From contig NZ_JAIUCZ020000018.1 in assembly GCF_020176955.2 (NCBI RefSeq), positions 62,001 through 126,000 of the forward strand: a DNA stretch of 64,000 bases, written 5' to 3'. The notes beneath the pieces were generated by a model that saw nothing but the letters and a program-made list of their open reading frames with translations, did no database searches and was not told where the DNA came from. This document shows, piece after piece, positions 34,168 through 42,239 of the stretch. A program made the translations under genes and the position numbers. The first letter of the stretch is position 1. Each line of letters starts with the position of its first letter. The DNA is from Nocardia sp. alder85J. Lineage in GTDB: Bacteria > Actinomycetota > Actinomycetes > Mycobacteriales > Mycobacteriaceae.

Positions 34168-35667
34168 ATGTCAGCTGGTGACGAGTGGGGTGTGGTCTTT
34201 CCTGAGGTGGGCGGTTCCCGGTCCTCCACCGTGACGGGCGCGGCGATCCTGGCGGCGGCGGTGCGGGGCTGGGACCCGTACCAGGCCGACCGGATCGTGG
34301 CGGCGGGCAACTGGCGGACGGAATATCTCGACCACTATGTCGCGGTGACCGCGGCGGGCGCCCGCGGCGGCGCGCCGGTGCTCGGCATCGCCACCGACGG
34401 ACTGGCCGCGATGCGCCGAATGCTGCACCACCGCGGCGATTCCGGCGAGGTCCCGCTCGACCGGCTGGACTGGCCGACCACCGTCACCGCGAAAACAGTG
34501 ACGGTGCACGGGGAATCGAGTCCGGCCCGGGAACTGTCGGTGCCGTATCACGGCGGTCGGCTGAGCGGGTCCGCACTGCGCGACCAGCTGTGCCGGTGGC
34601 GCGATCTCGGCGTGGTGGAACCCGGATTCGCGGATGCGGTGCAGCGGGTGATCGACGACCCGTCGCTGCTGGCGCTGCCGGGCAGGCAGGTCGCGCTGAT
34701 CGGCGCGGCCGCCGAGATGGGCCCGCTGGAACCGCTCAGCGAATGGGGTGCGGACGTGCTGGCGCTGGACGTGCCGATGCGCGCGGTGGCCGACCGGATC
34801 GCCGGTATCGCGCGCCGCGGTGCGGGCTCCGTCACTGTGCCGCAACGGGATTCGGACAGCGCGGCCGGACTGGACGTCGCCGCCGCGGTGGGCGAGGCCG
34901 GCGCCTGGATCCAGGCCGCCGCCGACAAGCCGCTGGTGCTCGGCATGTACGGCTACGCCGACGGCCCCCGCCACGTCACCCTCACCGCGGCCGCCGACCT
35001 GATCGCCACCCGATTGCTGGCGCAGCGGCCCGGCACCGCGCTCGCCTATCTCGGCACACCGACCGACGCCTATCTGGTACCCGGCGACATCGTCGACGGC
35101 ACCCGCCCGCTGCCCGGCCGCGGCGGCCGGCTGACGGCCGCGACCTGCGACGGCCTGCGCACGATCAGCCGCGGCCGGATGGGACGACGGGCCTATCCGG
35201 TCACCCACGCCGGTCCCGGTGGCTCCCGCTGGGGCGTCGCCGACATGATGCTGCCGATGCAGGGCCCCAATTACGCGCTGGCCAAACGATTGCAGCGGTG
35301 GCGGGCGCTGACCGCGACCGCCGCCGGTCATCCGGTCTCGATCACCGTGGCCCCGGCCGCCTGGACCCGCTCGGTGACCAGGAATCCGACCTTCGAGATC
35401 GCCTACTCCGGCGCCGAATTCTTCGGGGTGCAGATCTTCCCGCCCGACACCGCGCGCTACCTGATGGCCGCGAAACTGGTCGCCGACCTGGCCGCCCCCG
35501 TCCCGGACCGGGACGGCCAGCCGGAGGCCCTGCTGTACGCCGACGCCGCGCACGGCGGCTTCTGGCGGCAGCCCTACGACCCGAAATCGGTACTGCCCCT
35601 GGTCGCCGCCCTCGGCCTCGGTGCCCGCGGCAGCCGGGCGGCACGAAAAATCCTCGGGCGCAGCTGA
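34168..35667 (+). CDS. Conserved protein of unknown function next to thiC
   Basis: 499-residue protein that I do not recognise as any characterised enzyme. Visible features: a Rossmann-like strand-turn VALIGAAAEMGPLEPLSEWGADVLALD (about residues 174-200, read in parts), a second possible beta-alpha unit KPLVLGMYGYADG, a LAYLGTPTDAYLVPG string, a THAGPGGSRWGVADMMLPMQGPNY segment rich in small residues and Met, and a C-terminal helix ending in a basic tail. No signal peptide or membrane segment. The ATG at 34168 follows GGCGGAG. It diverges from thiC and converges with a TetR gene. A cytosolic nucleotide- or cofactor-binding enzyme is a guess from fold cues only. Confidence 0.75.
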   Translation: MSAGDEWGVVFPEVGGSRSSTVTGAAILAAAVRGWDPYQADRIVAAGNWRTEYLDHYVAVTAAGARGGAPVLGIATDGLAAMRRMLHHRGDSGEVPLDRLDWPTTVTAKTVTVHGESSPARELSVPYHGGRLSGSALRDQLCRWRDLGVVEPGFADAVQRVIDDPSLLALPGRQVALIGAAAEMGPLEPLSEWGADVLALDVPMRAVADRIAGIARRGAGSVTVPQRDSDSAAGLDVAAAVGEAGAWIQAAADKPLVLGMYGYADGPRHVTLTAAADLIATRLLAQRPGTALAYLGTPTDAYLVPGDIVDGTRPLPGRGGRLTAATCDGLRTISRGRMGRRAYPVTHAGPGGSRWGVADMMLPMQGPNYALAKRLQRWRALTATAAGHPVSITVAPAAWTRSVTRNPTFEIAYSGAEFFGVQIFPPDTARYLMAAKLVADLAAPVPDRDGQPEALLYADAAHGGFWRQPYDPKSVLPLVAALGLGARGSRAARKILGRS

Positions 35668-35694
35668 TTTCCCGCACACGGCCGCCCGGCCGAT

Positions 35695-36330
35695 TCAGGC
35701 GTGCCGCAGTGCGCGGTAGACGGCGGTGCCGACCAGGGTGCCCAATTCCGCTGTGTCCCAGTCGGTGTCACCGGCGAGCAGGGTGCGCACCGCACTCTCG
35801 CCCGCCGACACCCACAGTTCGACCAGGGCCGGGAGTTTGCGTTCGGCGTCGACGGTGCCCCACGCCCGCAGCGTGGGGCGCAGTCGCCGGGTGCAGCGTT
35901 CGACGGCCAGCCGGCGGCCGCGGCCGAACGAACCCGCGACCGCCGGATCCGGATTGCCGTACAACAGTTTCCAGGTGTCCGGCCGCGCCGACACGGTGTC
36001 CAGCAGTGCTCGGAACCCCTCCACGAACACCGTCTCGTCGGCCTCGACGCGCCGCCGCGGCAGGGCCCCGGTGATACCGCGGACCAGATACTGTTCCTCC
36101 CGCCGGATCAGCGCGTCGATCAGCTCGACGCGGTCGGCGAAGCAGGCGTACACCACCGGCCGGGTGACCTGCATGCGCTCGGCGACCGCGGCGATGGTCA
36201 CGGCCGCGATGCCCTCGGAGACGGCGATCTGCAAGGCGGTGTCGAGTACGTGCGGGCGCCGGCGTTCGGGGCCCAGGTGTTGTGCCCGTGCCCGCGGCCG
36301 CACCACCGCGTCCGAGCCCGTGCCAGCCAT
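35695..36330 (-). CDS. TetR-family regulator divergent from fadE5-like gene
   Basis: 211-residue regulator. The helix-turn-helix (about 27-75) is PHVLDTALQIAVSEGIAAVTIAAVAERMQVTRPVVYACFADRVELIDALI in parts; recognition helix VTRPVVYACFADR. The C-terminal domain has the TetR_C pattern ending GTAVYRALRHA. The ATG at 36330 is 7 nt after TATCTT on the minus strand (leaderless); the frame continues 23 codons upstream but without a start signal. It is divergent from the acyl-CoA dehydrogenase gene, so that gene is the likely target. Confidence 0.87.
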   Translation of the reverse strand: MAGTGSDAVVRPRARAQHLGPERRRPHVLDTALQIAVSEGIAAVTIAAVAERMQVTRPVVYACFADRVELIDALIRREEQYLVRGITGALPRRRVEADETVFVEGFRALLDTVSARPDTWKLLYGNPDPAVAGSFGRGRRLAVERCTRRLRPTLRAWGTVDAERKLPALVELWVSAGESAVRTLLAGDTDWDTAELGTLVGTAVYRALRHA

Positions 36331-36337
36331 GCGCTTC

Positions 36338-36343
36338 AAGATA
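36338..36343 (-). promoter_or_regulatory. -10 element (TATCTT) of leaderless tetR
   Basis: On the minus strand TATCTT ends 7 nt before the ATG at 36330. Confidence 0.4.
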
Positions 36344-36403
36344 TCAGCGGGAGGTTTCCCGCGTCCTCGCACCGAGGGCAAGGCGAGTTCGGGCAACATT
36401 CGG

Positions 36404-36453
36404 CCAATATTGGATAACCGCAGGTCGGCAATGCTGCTCCTTACGGTTGCGTA
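36404..36453. promoter_or_regulatory. Two short palindromes between tetR and fadE5-like gene
   Basis: CCAATATTGG (36404-36413) is a perfect 10-bp palindrome and TACG-GTTG-CGTA (36442-36453) a 4-bp inverted repeat with a 4-bp centre. Both lie in the 198-bp divergent gap and are candidate operators for the adjacent TetR protein. Which, if either, is used is not evident. Confidence 0.35.
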
Positions 36454-36528
36454 GCCCAGGGCAAATACGGCAACCTCCTCGAAGGGGATACCACGAGGGC
36501 GACATCACCGGGACGGCGAGGAGACGAC

Positions 36529-38361
36529 GTGGGCCACTACAAGGCGAATCTGCGCGACATCGAGTTCAATCTGTTCGAGACGCTCGGGGTCGACGCGGCG
36601 CTGGCATCCGGCCGGTACGGCGATCTCGACACCGCCACCGTGCACAGCATGCTGGCCGAGGTGCTGCGGCTCGCGGAGGGGCCGGTCGCGGAATCCTTCG
36701 TCGACGCCGACCGGCACCCGGTCCAGTTCGACGCCGAGCACCACACGATCATCGTGCCGGACTCGATGCGCAAGACGGTGTCCGCGATCAACGAGGCGGG
36801 CTGGTCGGCGCTGGGTATGCCGGCGGAGATGGGCGGCGTCGAGGTGCCGCCGCCGGTGGTGTGGGCGGTGCAGGAGATGCTGGTCGCCGCGCACAATGCC
36901 GCGAGCTTCTTCAACATGGGCCCGGCCCTGCACCGGGTGCTGCATCTCGAGGGCACCGAGGAGCAGCAGCGCTGGGCCACCCACGCGTGGGAGAATCGTT
37001 GGGGCGCAACGATGGTGCTGACCGAGCCCGACGCCGGCTCCGACGTCGGCGCGGGCCGCACCAGGGCGGTCGAACAACCCGACGGCACCTGGCACATCGA
37101 GGGCGTCAAACGCTTCATCTCCGGCGGCGACCTCGGCGACACCGCCGACAACATCCTGCACCTGGTGCTGGCCCGCCCCGAGGGCGCCCGGCCCGGTACC
37201 AAGGGCCTGTCGATGTTCGTGGTGCCGAAGATCCGCTTCGATCCGGCGACGATGGAACTGGGCGAGCGCAACGGCGTCTACGTCACCGACCTGGAGCACA
37301 AGATGGGCATCAAGTCCTCGCCCACCTGTGAATTGACCTTCGGCGCCGAGCGGCCCGCGATCGGCTATCTGGTCGGCGCGGCGCACGACGGGATCGCGCA
37401 GATGTTCGAGGTGATCGAGGGCGCCCGCATGATGGTGGGAGTGCTGTCGGCCGGCACCCTGTCCAGCGGCTACCTGAATGCCTTGGAATACGCCAAGATC
37501 CGGGTGCAGGGCGCGGATCTCACCGCGATGACCGACAAGTCGGCGCCGCGGGTGACCATCAGCCATCATCCGGACGTGCGCCGCAGTCTGATGTTGCAGA
37601 AGGCCTACGCCGAAGGGTTGCGGGCGCTGTACATGTACTGTTCGGCATATCAGGACGCGGAGCTGGCCGCCGCGAACTTCGGCGCCGACGCCGAAATGGC
37701 CGTGCACGTCAACGATCTGCTGCTCCCCATCGTCAAGGGCGTCGGATCCGAGCGTGCCTACGAGGCCCTCACCGAGACCTTGCAGACCTTCGGCGGTTCC
37801 GGCTATCTCCAGGACTATCCGATCGAGCAGTACATCCGGGACGTGAAGATCGACTCGCTGTACGAGGGCACCACCGCGATCCAGGCCCAGGACTTCTTCT
37901 TCCGCAAGATCATTCGCGACAACGGCCGCGCGCTGGCGCACATCGCCGGGCTGGTGCAGCGGTTCGCGGAGACCCCGCTCCCGGACGACCGGCTGAAAAC
38001 GGAGCAGGCGCTGCTGAGTGCGGCCCTGTCGGACGTGCAGGCCATGGTCTCGGTGCTGACCAAGTATCTGGTGCTCTCGCAACAGGATCCGGAGGAGATC
38101 TACAAGGTCGGCCTCGGTTCGGTGCGCTTCCTGCATGCCGCCGGCGAACTGGTGATCGGCTGGCGGCTGCTGGAACAGGCGAAGGTGGCGCTGGCCGCCC
38201 TCGACGGGCAGCCGTCGGAGAAGGACCGGCTGTTCTACACCGGAAAGGCCACTGTCGCCTCATGGTTCGCCAAGAACCGGTTGCCGCTGCTCAGCGGCGT
38301 GCGGGCGGTACTGGAGACGCTCGACGGCGACATCATGCGACTGGACGAGGCCGCGTTCTGA
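36529..38361 (+). CDS. Acyl-CoA dehydrogenase, FadE5 type
   Basis: 610-residue dehydrogenase of the long class with an extra C-terminal domain. It closely resembles my recollection of M. tuberculosis FadE5 along its length: it starts GHYKANLRDIEFNLFETLGV, continues LAEGPVAESFVDADRHPV, LTEPDAGSDVGAGRT, YAKIRVQGADLT and ends LDEAAF. The catalytic Glu is present in SLYEGTTAIQ (about residue 440). FadE5 acts on a broad range of acyl-CoA chain lengths in beta-oxidation. GTG start with GGCGAGGAG upstream. The divergent TetR gene is the probable regulator. Confidence 0.93.
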   Translation: MGHYKANLRDIEFNLFETLGVDAALASGRYGDLDTATVHSMLAEVLRLAEGPVAESFVDADRHPVQFDAEHHTIIVPDSMRKTVSAINEAGWSALGMPAEMGGVEVPPPVVWAVQEMLVAAHNAASFFNMGPALHRVLHLEGTEEQQRWATHAWENRWGATMVLTEPDAGSDVGAGRTRAVEQPDGTWHIEGVKRFISGGDLGDTADNILHLVLARPEGARPGTKGLSMFVVPKIRFDPATMELGERNGVYVTDLEHKMGIKSSPTCELTFGAERPAIGYLVGAAHDGIAQMFEVIEGARMMVGVLSAGTLSSGYLNALEYAKIRVQGADLTAMTDKSAPRVTISHHPDVRRSLMLQKAYAEGLRALYMYCSAYQDAELAAANFGADAEMAVHVNDLLLPIVKGVGSERAYEALTETLQTFGGSGYLQDYPIEQYIRDVKIDSLYEGTTAIQAQDFFFRKIIRDNGRALAHIAGLVQRFAETPLPDDRLKTEQALLSAALSDVQAMVSVLTKYLVLSQQDPEEIYKVGLGSVRFLHAAGELVIGWRLLEQAKVALAALDGQPSEKDRLFYTGKATVASWFAKNRLPLLSGVRAVLETLDGDIMRLDEAAF

Positions 38362-38384
38362 CAGACGTTCCGACAGACGTTCCG
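38361..38384. repeat. Two 12-bp tandem repeats after fadE5-like stop
   Basis: ACAGACGTTCCG occurs twice head to tail, beginning at the last base of the stop codon, followed by a decayed third copy (ACAAACCCTCCG, 38385-38396). The rest of the 90-bp gap has no gene or clear terminator. Confidence 0.7.
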
Positions 38385-38451
38385 ACAAACCCTCCGGCAG
38401 AAGGCATTTTCGCTCTGGTGTAAAAACGGTCGCGGGCGGTACAACTACAGC

Positions 38452-39090
38452 ATGGTCTTCCCGGTGGCCTTCGGCTGGATTCAAGTGCTGCTCATCGCCA
38501 TGGTGGTGCTCGCGCTCGCATTGTTCGTTCTAGGGTTCTTCCGCATGCGCAAGGTCGGCCGGGGCGCGCTCGCCCGGCACGGCTCGGGCGGCATCGTGCT
38601 GATCCTGATCGCCGGCGTGGTGCTGTGGGTCACCACCCTGCTCCAGGCGTATCTCGGCCTGACCGGCGAGGTGAAGGCCGCGCACGTGGTCGCCGCGCCG
38701 GTCGCGGGCACGCCGCACACCCTGGATGTGGACCTCACCCTGTACGGCGATCGCGGGCACGGCGATCTGCACCAGAAGTACCGCGTCGAGGGCGACATGT
38801 GGGTCTTGCAGGCCGACATCGTCGAATTGCAGCACTGGGTCAACACGGTCGGCTTCCACTCCGGCTACCAGGTGACCCGGCTGTTCGGTGAGCGTCTCGA
38901 CGGGGTCGCCGTGAAGCAGAACCAGATCTTCGTCGGCGGCAGCGACGCGAACTTCTTCGCCGACATGCAGCAGCACTCCTGGTACACCAAGCCGTTCGTG
39001 CGCTCGGCCTACGGCAACGCGGTCATCGCCACCACCGGCAGCTGGGACGTGTTCATCTCGCAGGACGCGATCAAGACTCGTCCAGCCTGA
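38452..39090 (+). CDS. Two-helix membrane protein of unknown function
   Basis: 212 residues with two N-terminal transmembrane helices (about 9-31 IQVLLIAMVVLALALFVLGFF and 48-70 GIVLILIAGVVLWVTTLLQAYLG, read in parts) and a C-terminal extracytoplasmic domain of about 140 residues with conserved-looking WVLQADIVELQHWVN, GFHSGYQVTRLFGER and TGSWDVFISQDA. I recall proteins of this shape being labelled loosely as cation/multidrug transporters, but two helices and a soluble domain do not make a transporter. ATG start; TACAAC 6 nt upstream may be a weak -10 of a leaderless mRNA. Confidence 0.7.
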   Translation: MVFPVAFGWIQVLLIAMVVLALALFVLGFFRMRKVGRGALARHGSGGIVLILIAGVVLWVTTLLQAYLGLTGEVKAAHVVAAPVAGTPHTLDVDLTLYGDRGHGDLHQKYRVEGDMWVLQADIVELQHWVNTVGFHSGYQVTRLFGERLDGVAVKQNQIFVGGSDANFFADMQQHSWYTKPFVRSAYGNAVIATTGSWDVFISQDAIKTRPA

Positions 39091-39117
39091 ATCATCGCCT
39101 GCGACAACATGATTCGA

Positions 39118-39957
39118 TCAGCCCGGGACGATATCTCCGGGCTGATCGGTGAATTCGGCAACGACCGGGGCATGATCGCTGGCGCCCTTGCCCTTCCGCT
39201 CCTCGCGATCGACCGACGCGTCGGTGACGCGCGCGGCCAGTGCGGGGGAGGCGAGGACGAAGTCGATGCGCATGCCTTCCTTGCGGGGGAAGCGCAGCTG
39301 GGTGTAGTCCCAGTAGGTGTAGACCCCGGGGCCGGGTGCGAACGGCCGCATCACGTCGGCGAACCCGGTCGTCACGACCGCCTCGAAGGCATCCCGTTCC
39401 GGTTGTGACACATGGGTTTTCCCGGTGAAGAACTCCGGCGACCAGACGTCGTCGTCGGAGGGCGCGATATTCCAGTCGCCCACCAGGGCGATCCGGGCGT
39501 CCGGCTCGGCGGCCAGCCACTGCGCGCCGGCCTGTCGCAGGGCGGCCAGCCACTCCAGCTTGTAGGTGTAGTGCGGATCGGCGAGCGCGCGGCCGTTGGG
39601 TACGTACAGGCTCCAGACCCGCACCCCGCCGCAGCGGGCGCCGATCGCCCGCGCCTCCACCACCGGCGCGCTCAGCAGCGAATCGGCCGCGTCCTTGTCG
39701 AATCCGGGCTGCCCCGGGAAACCGATCTCGACGTCGTCGAGGCCGATCCGGGAGGCGATCGCCACCCCGTTCCACTGGCTCAGCCCGATGTGCGCCACCT
39801 CGTATCCGGCCTCGGCGAACGCCTCGGCCGGGAACTGGTCGTCGCGGCACTTGGTCTCCTGGATCGCCAGCACGTCGATGTCGGCGCGGTCCAGCCAGGC
39901 CAGCACCCGGTCCAGCCGGGACCGGATCGAATTCACGTTCCAGGTTGCCAACCGCAT
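39118..39957 (-). CDS. xthA: Exodeoxyribonuclease III
   Basis: AP endonuclease/3-prime exonuclease for base excision repair. The 279-residue protein of the exonuclease-endonuclease-phosphatase fold has RLATWNVNSIRSR, VLAIQETKC, LYVPNGRALAD, VGDWNIAPSDDDVW and KGASDHAPVVAEF with the catalytic Asp-His pair. Length is standard (about 265-290). It is the third gene of a def-GNAT-xthA set in one direction, 26 nt after the GNAT stop, as in mycobacteria. Confidence 0.95.
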   Translation of the reverse strand: MRLATWNVNSIRSRLDRVLAWLDRADIDVLAIQETKCRDDQFPAEAFAEAGYEVAHIGLSQWNGVAIASRIGLDDVEIGFPGQPGFDKDAADSLLSAPVVEARAIGARCGGVRVWSLYVPNGRALADPHYTYKLEWLAALRQAGAQWLAAEPDARIALVGDWNIAPSDDDVWSPEFFTGKTHVSQPERDAFEAVVTTGFADVMRPFAPGPGVYTYWDYTQLRFPRKEGMRIDFVLASPALAARVTDASVDREERKGKGASDHAPVVAEFTDQPGDIVPG

Positions 39958-39983
39958 CTACGGGTGCCCCGCCTTCCTCCGGC

Positions 39984-40979
39984 TCACGGTGCTGTCGGTG
40001 CAGCGTAGCGGTAGCCGTGATGGTCCAGGAAACCCATGTCGCGGTACAACTCCAGGGCCGCGTGGTTGTCGGCCTCCACCTGGACGTAGGCGTGCGTGGC
40101 GCCGTGTTTGTGGCCCCAGCGCAGCAGTTCCGCGCAGACCAGGGTGCCCAGCCCCCGGCGGCGGTGCGGGGCGGCGACCGTTATGCAGGTGAGCCCCACC
40201 CAGATCCGGCCGTCCGGCGCGGTGGTGACCGCTCCGCGGCCGATCGCCAGCGGATTGGGCAGGCCCAGCGCCGCGAAGCCGACGATGCCGTCGCGCACCG
40301 CGGTGAGCACCGCCTCGTCCGGTTCCGGCGGGGCCACGTCGACCGCGTCCTCACCCGAGAAGCGGCGCAGTTCCAGCCATTCCGGCGTGGGCGCCGGGTC
40401 CACCCGGACCATCGCCGGGCCCTGTGGCAGCACCACATTATCGATGTCGACGCCCAGCACCCGGGTCTCGCCCCAGACGTGCCAGTGCGGCGGCACCGGC
40501 GCCAACCGGTCCGGCAGCCGCAGCCGCAGCGGCAGACTGTGCCCGGAGTACCAGAGGTCCAGCCGCAGCAGCACGTTCTGGTCCAGCACCGAGGCCGGGC
40601 CGCCGGTCTCCGGATCACCGAGCGGCACCGCGGAATTGGCTCGCCCGGTGTAGCCGTGGCCGGCCGACGCCAGCCAGCCGTCGATGCGCTCGCGCTCCAC
40701 CCCGGGCCAGCCGTCGGCCGCCGCCGCCTCCAGCGCACGGATCTCGCGGGTGCGAACCGGCCTGGGCCCCACGGCTTTCAGCGCCACGATCTGCGCGGGG
40801 TCCAGGGTGATCACGGCGTCGTCGGCGGTGCGCACGGTCGGCGGATCCCAGCCGATCAGCACGCCGATCACATCGGTGAACCGCTGTGGCTGTCCGGGCG
40901 GCAGCCGATAACGCACCACCACCCGGTGGCCGAGCGGATTCTCCTCGGACATCGGATCGCCGGAGGGATCAGTCGTCAT
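39984..40979 (-). CDS. GNAT-family N-acetyltransferase
   Basis: 331-residue protein. The C-terminal domain (about 215-325) is GNAT: VLTAVRDGIVGFAALG, ITVAAPHRRRGLGTLVCAELLRWG with the acetyl-CoA loop RRRGLG, and a final HAYVQVEADNHAALELYRDMGF. The N-terminal 200 residues are a family-specific region with RVVVRYRLPPGQPQRFTDVIG. Matches the position of Rv0428c. The ATG at 40979 overlaps the def stop region by 11 nt; an internal ATG nine codons later (40952) would avoid overlap. Substrate unknown. Confidence 0.88.
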   Translation of the reverse strand: MTTDPSGDPMSEENPLGHRVVVRYRLPPGQPQRFTDVIGVLIGWDPPTVRTADDAVITLDPAQIVALKAVGPRPVRTREIRALEAAAADGWPGVERERIDGWLASAGHGYTGRANSAVPLGDPETGGPASVLDQNVLLRLDLWYSGHSLPLRLRLPDRLAPVPPHWHVWGETRVLGVDIDNVVLPQGPAMVRVDPAPTPEWLELRRFSGEDAVDVAPPEPDEAVLTAVRDGIVGFAALGLPNPLAIGRGAVTTAPDGRIWVGLTCITVAAPHRRRGLGTLVCAELLRWGHKHGATHAYVQVEADNHAALELYRDMGFLDHHGYRYAAPTAP

Positions 40980-41580
40980 GCCCGAACGGATCCGGCACCG
41001 TGCCCGGCACCCAGCTCAGACCGGGCTGCCCCCAGCCGTTGCGCTTGATCGCCTTCTTCGCCGCGCGGGCGTTGCGGCCGATCAGCACGTCCACGTACAG
41101 ATAGCCGTTCAGGTGGCCGACCTCGTGCTGGAGCATGCGGGCGAAGAAGCCCCGGCCCTCGATCGTGACCGGCTCGCCCTTCTCGTCGGTGCCGGTGACC
41201 CGGGCCCAGTCGGCGCGCCCGGTGGGGAACTGCTCACCCGGCACCGACAGGCAGCCCTCCTCGTCGTCGTCCGGATCGGGCATCGTCTCCGGGATCTCCG
41301 AGGTCTCCAGCACCGGGTTGACCACCACGCCGCGGCGGTGGGTCACGGCGCCGCCCCCGGCGCCGGGGTCCGGGCAGTCGTAGACGAACAGCCGCGGGGA
41401 CTTCTCGTCCTCGTGTTCGATGACCACCTGATTGCCGGCCAGGCCCACGCCGTGGGCGGCGTCCATGGTGTCGTACATGTCCGCGATCAGCTGGGCCAGC
41501 TCGTCCGGTGACGCGGTGACCGTATGGGTCGGGGAGTTCAGCACCGGGTCGCCGACGATGCGGATCGGGAGAATCGCCAT
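40969..41580 (-). CDS. def: Peptide deformylase
   Basis: Removes the N-formyl group from nascent proteins with a bound metal ion. The 203-residue protein has all three motifs: GVGLAGNQV (motif 1), EEGCLSVPGEQ (motif 2, metal-binding Cys) and LQHEVGHLNGYL (motif 3, HEVGH with two metal His and the catalytic Glu). HExGH rather than HExDH is the usual actinobacterial form. First gene of def-GNAT-xthA; on the minus strand TAGAGT lies 8 nt before the ATG, a possible leaderless promoter. Confidence 0.95.
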   Translation of the reverse strand: MAILPIRIVGDPVLNSPTHTVTASPDELAQLIADMYDTMDAAHGVGLAGNQVVIEHEDEKSPRLFVYDCPDPGAGGGAVTHRRGVVVNPVLETSEIPETMPDPDDDEEGCLSVPGEQFPTGRADWARVTGTDEKGEPVTIEGRGFFARMLQHEVGHLNGYLYVDVLIGRNARAAKKAIKRNGWGQPGLSWVPGTVPDPFGHDD

Positions 41581-41754
41581 AAGTGCTCACTCTACTGAGC
41601 TGCGGTGGGGAGCCCGAATTCGCCGGAGCGAACCGAACCGCCGGGCCCCGGCCGACCCGGCGCGGGACACGCCGGGAGGATCCGGGTCCGTGCGTTTTCG
41701 TGATTCAATGGGCGGCAACGTATCGGTCTGGTGGTTCTACGGCGAGGGAGCGAT

Positions 41755-42213
41755 ATGGACGGCGCAGCGGCTCGGAGTCTTTCCGTACCGGGTCTTTCCG
41801 TACCGGGTCTTTCCGTACCGGACGGCAATCCCGCGGACTCCGCCGAGGCGATCGCGGCATCGGCCGGGCAGGCCGACTCCGCCGGGTCCGGGTCCGGGGC
41901 CGGGTTCGAGTCCGAGTCCGAGTCCGAGTCCGAGTCCGAGTCCGAGTCCGGGTTCGAGTCCGGCGGCCTCAGCCGGCGCGAGCTCGACATCCTGGCCTTC
42001 GAGCGCAAGTGGTGGAAGTACGCCGGCGCCAAGGAGGAGGCCATCCGCGAGCTGTTCGGCCTGTCCGCCACCCGCTACTACCAGGTGCTCAATGCCGTGG
42101 TCGACCGTCCCGAGGCGCTCGAGGCCGACCCCATGCTGGTCAAGCGGCTGCGCCGGTTGCGGACCAGTCGCCAGAAGTCCAGGGCGGCACGCAAGCTCGG
42201 CTTCCAGGCGTGA
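41755..42213 (+). CDS. DUF3263-type small helical protein with repeat-expanded N-terminus
   Basis: 152 residues. The C-terminal 85 residues (LSRRELDILAFERKWWKYAGAKEEAIRELFGLSATRYYQVLNAV, read in parts) are the DUF3263 domain, a helix-turn-helix-like module with a Trp-Trp pair, conserved at this locus in mycobacteria. The N-terminal part is repeats: LSVPG three times from a 15-bp DNA unit and Glu-Ser seven times from a 6-bp unit. The ATG at 41755 follows GAGGGAG. It is possibly a DNA-binding regulator; no direct evidence. Its stop overlaps an ATG of the next frame (TGATG). Confidence 0.85.
   Translation: MDGAAARSLSVPGLSVPGLSVPDGNPADSAEAIAASAGQADSAGSGSGAGFESESESESESESESGFESGGLSRRELDILAFERKWWKYAGAKEEAIRELFGLSATRYYQVLNAVVDRPEALEADPMLVKRLRRLRTSRQKSRAARKLGFQA
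41777..41821 (+). repeat. 15-bp tandem repeat, three copies, inside DUF3263 gene
   Basis: GTCTTTCCGTACCGG repeated exactly three times, encoding SVPGL units. The length is a multiple of three, so copy-number change would not shift the frame. Confidence 0.95.
41908..41949 (+). repeat. 6-bp tandem repeat, seven copies, inside DUF3263 gene
   Basis: GAGTCC repeated seven times without error, encoding (Glu-Ser)7. Flanking imperfect copies (GGGTCC, GGGTTC) suggest recent expansion. Frame-neutral length changes are expected. Confidence 0.95.
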
Positions 42214-42239
42214 TGCAGGTGGCTACTAGGGTTGATCCG

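Noticed and set aside
38452..39090. Multidrug efflux transporter
   Set aside because: Only two transmembrane helices and one soluble domain are visible; no transporter motif.
41777..41949. Tandem repeats considered as a CRISPR-like array
   Set aside because: Units are contiguous without spacers and lie inside a coding frame; no cas genes are present.
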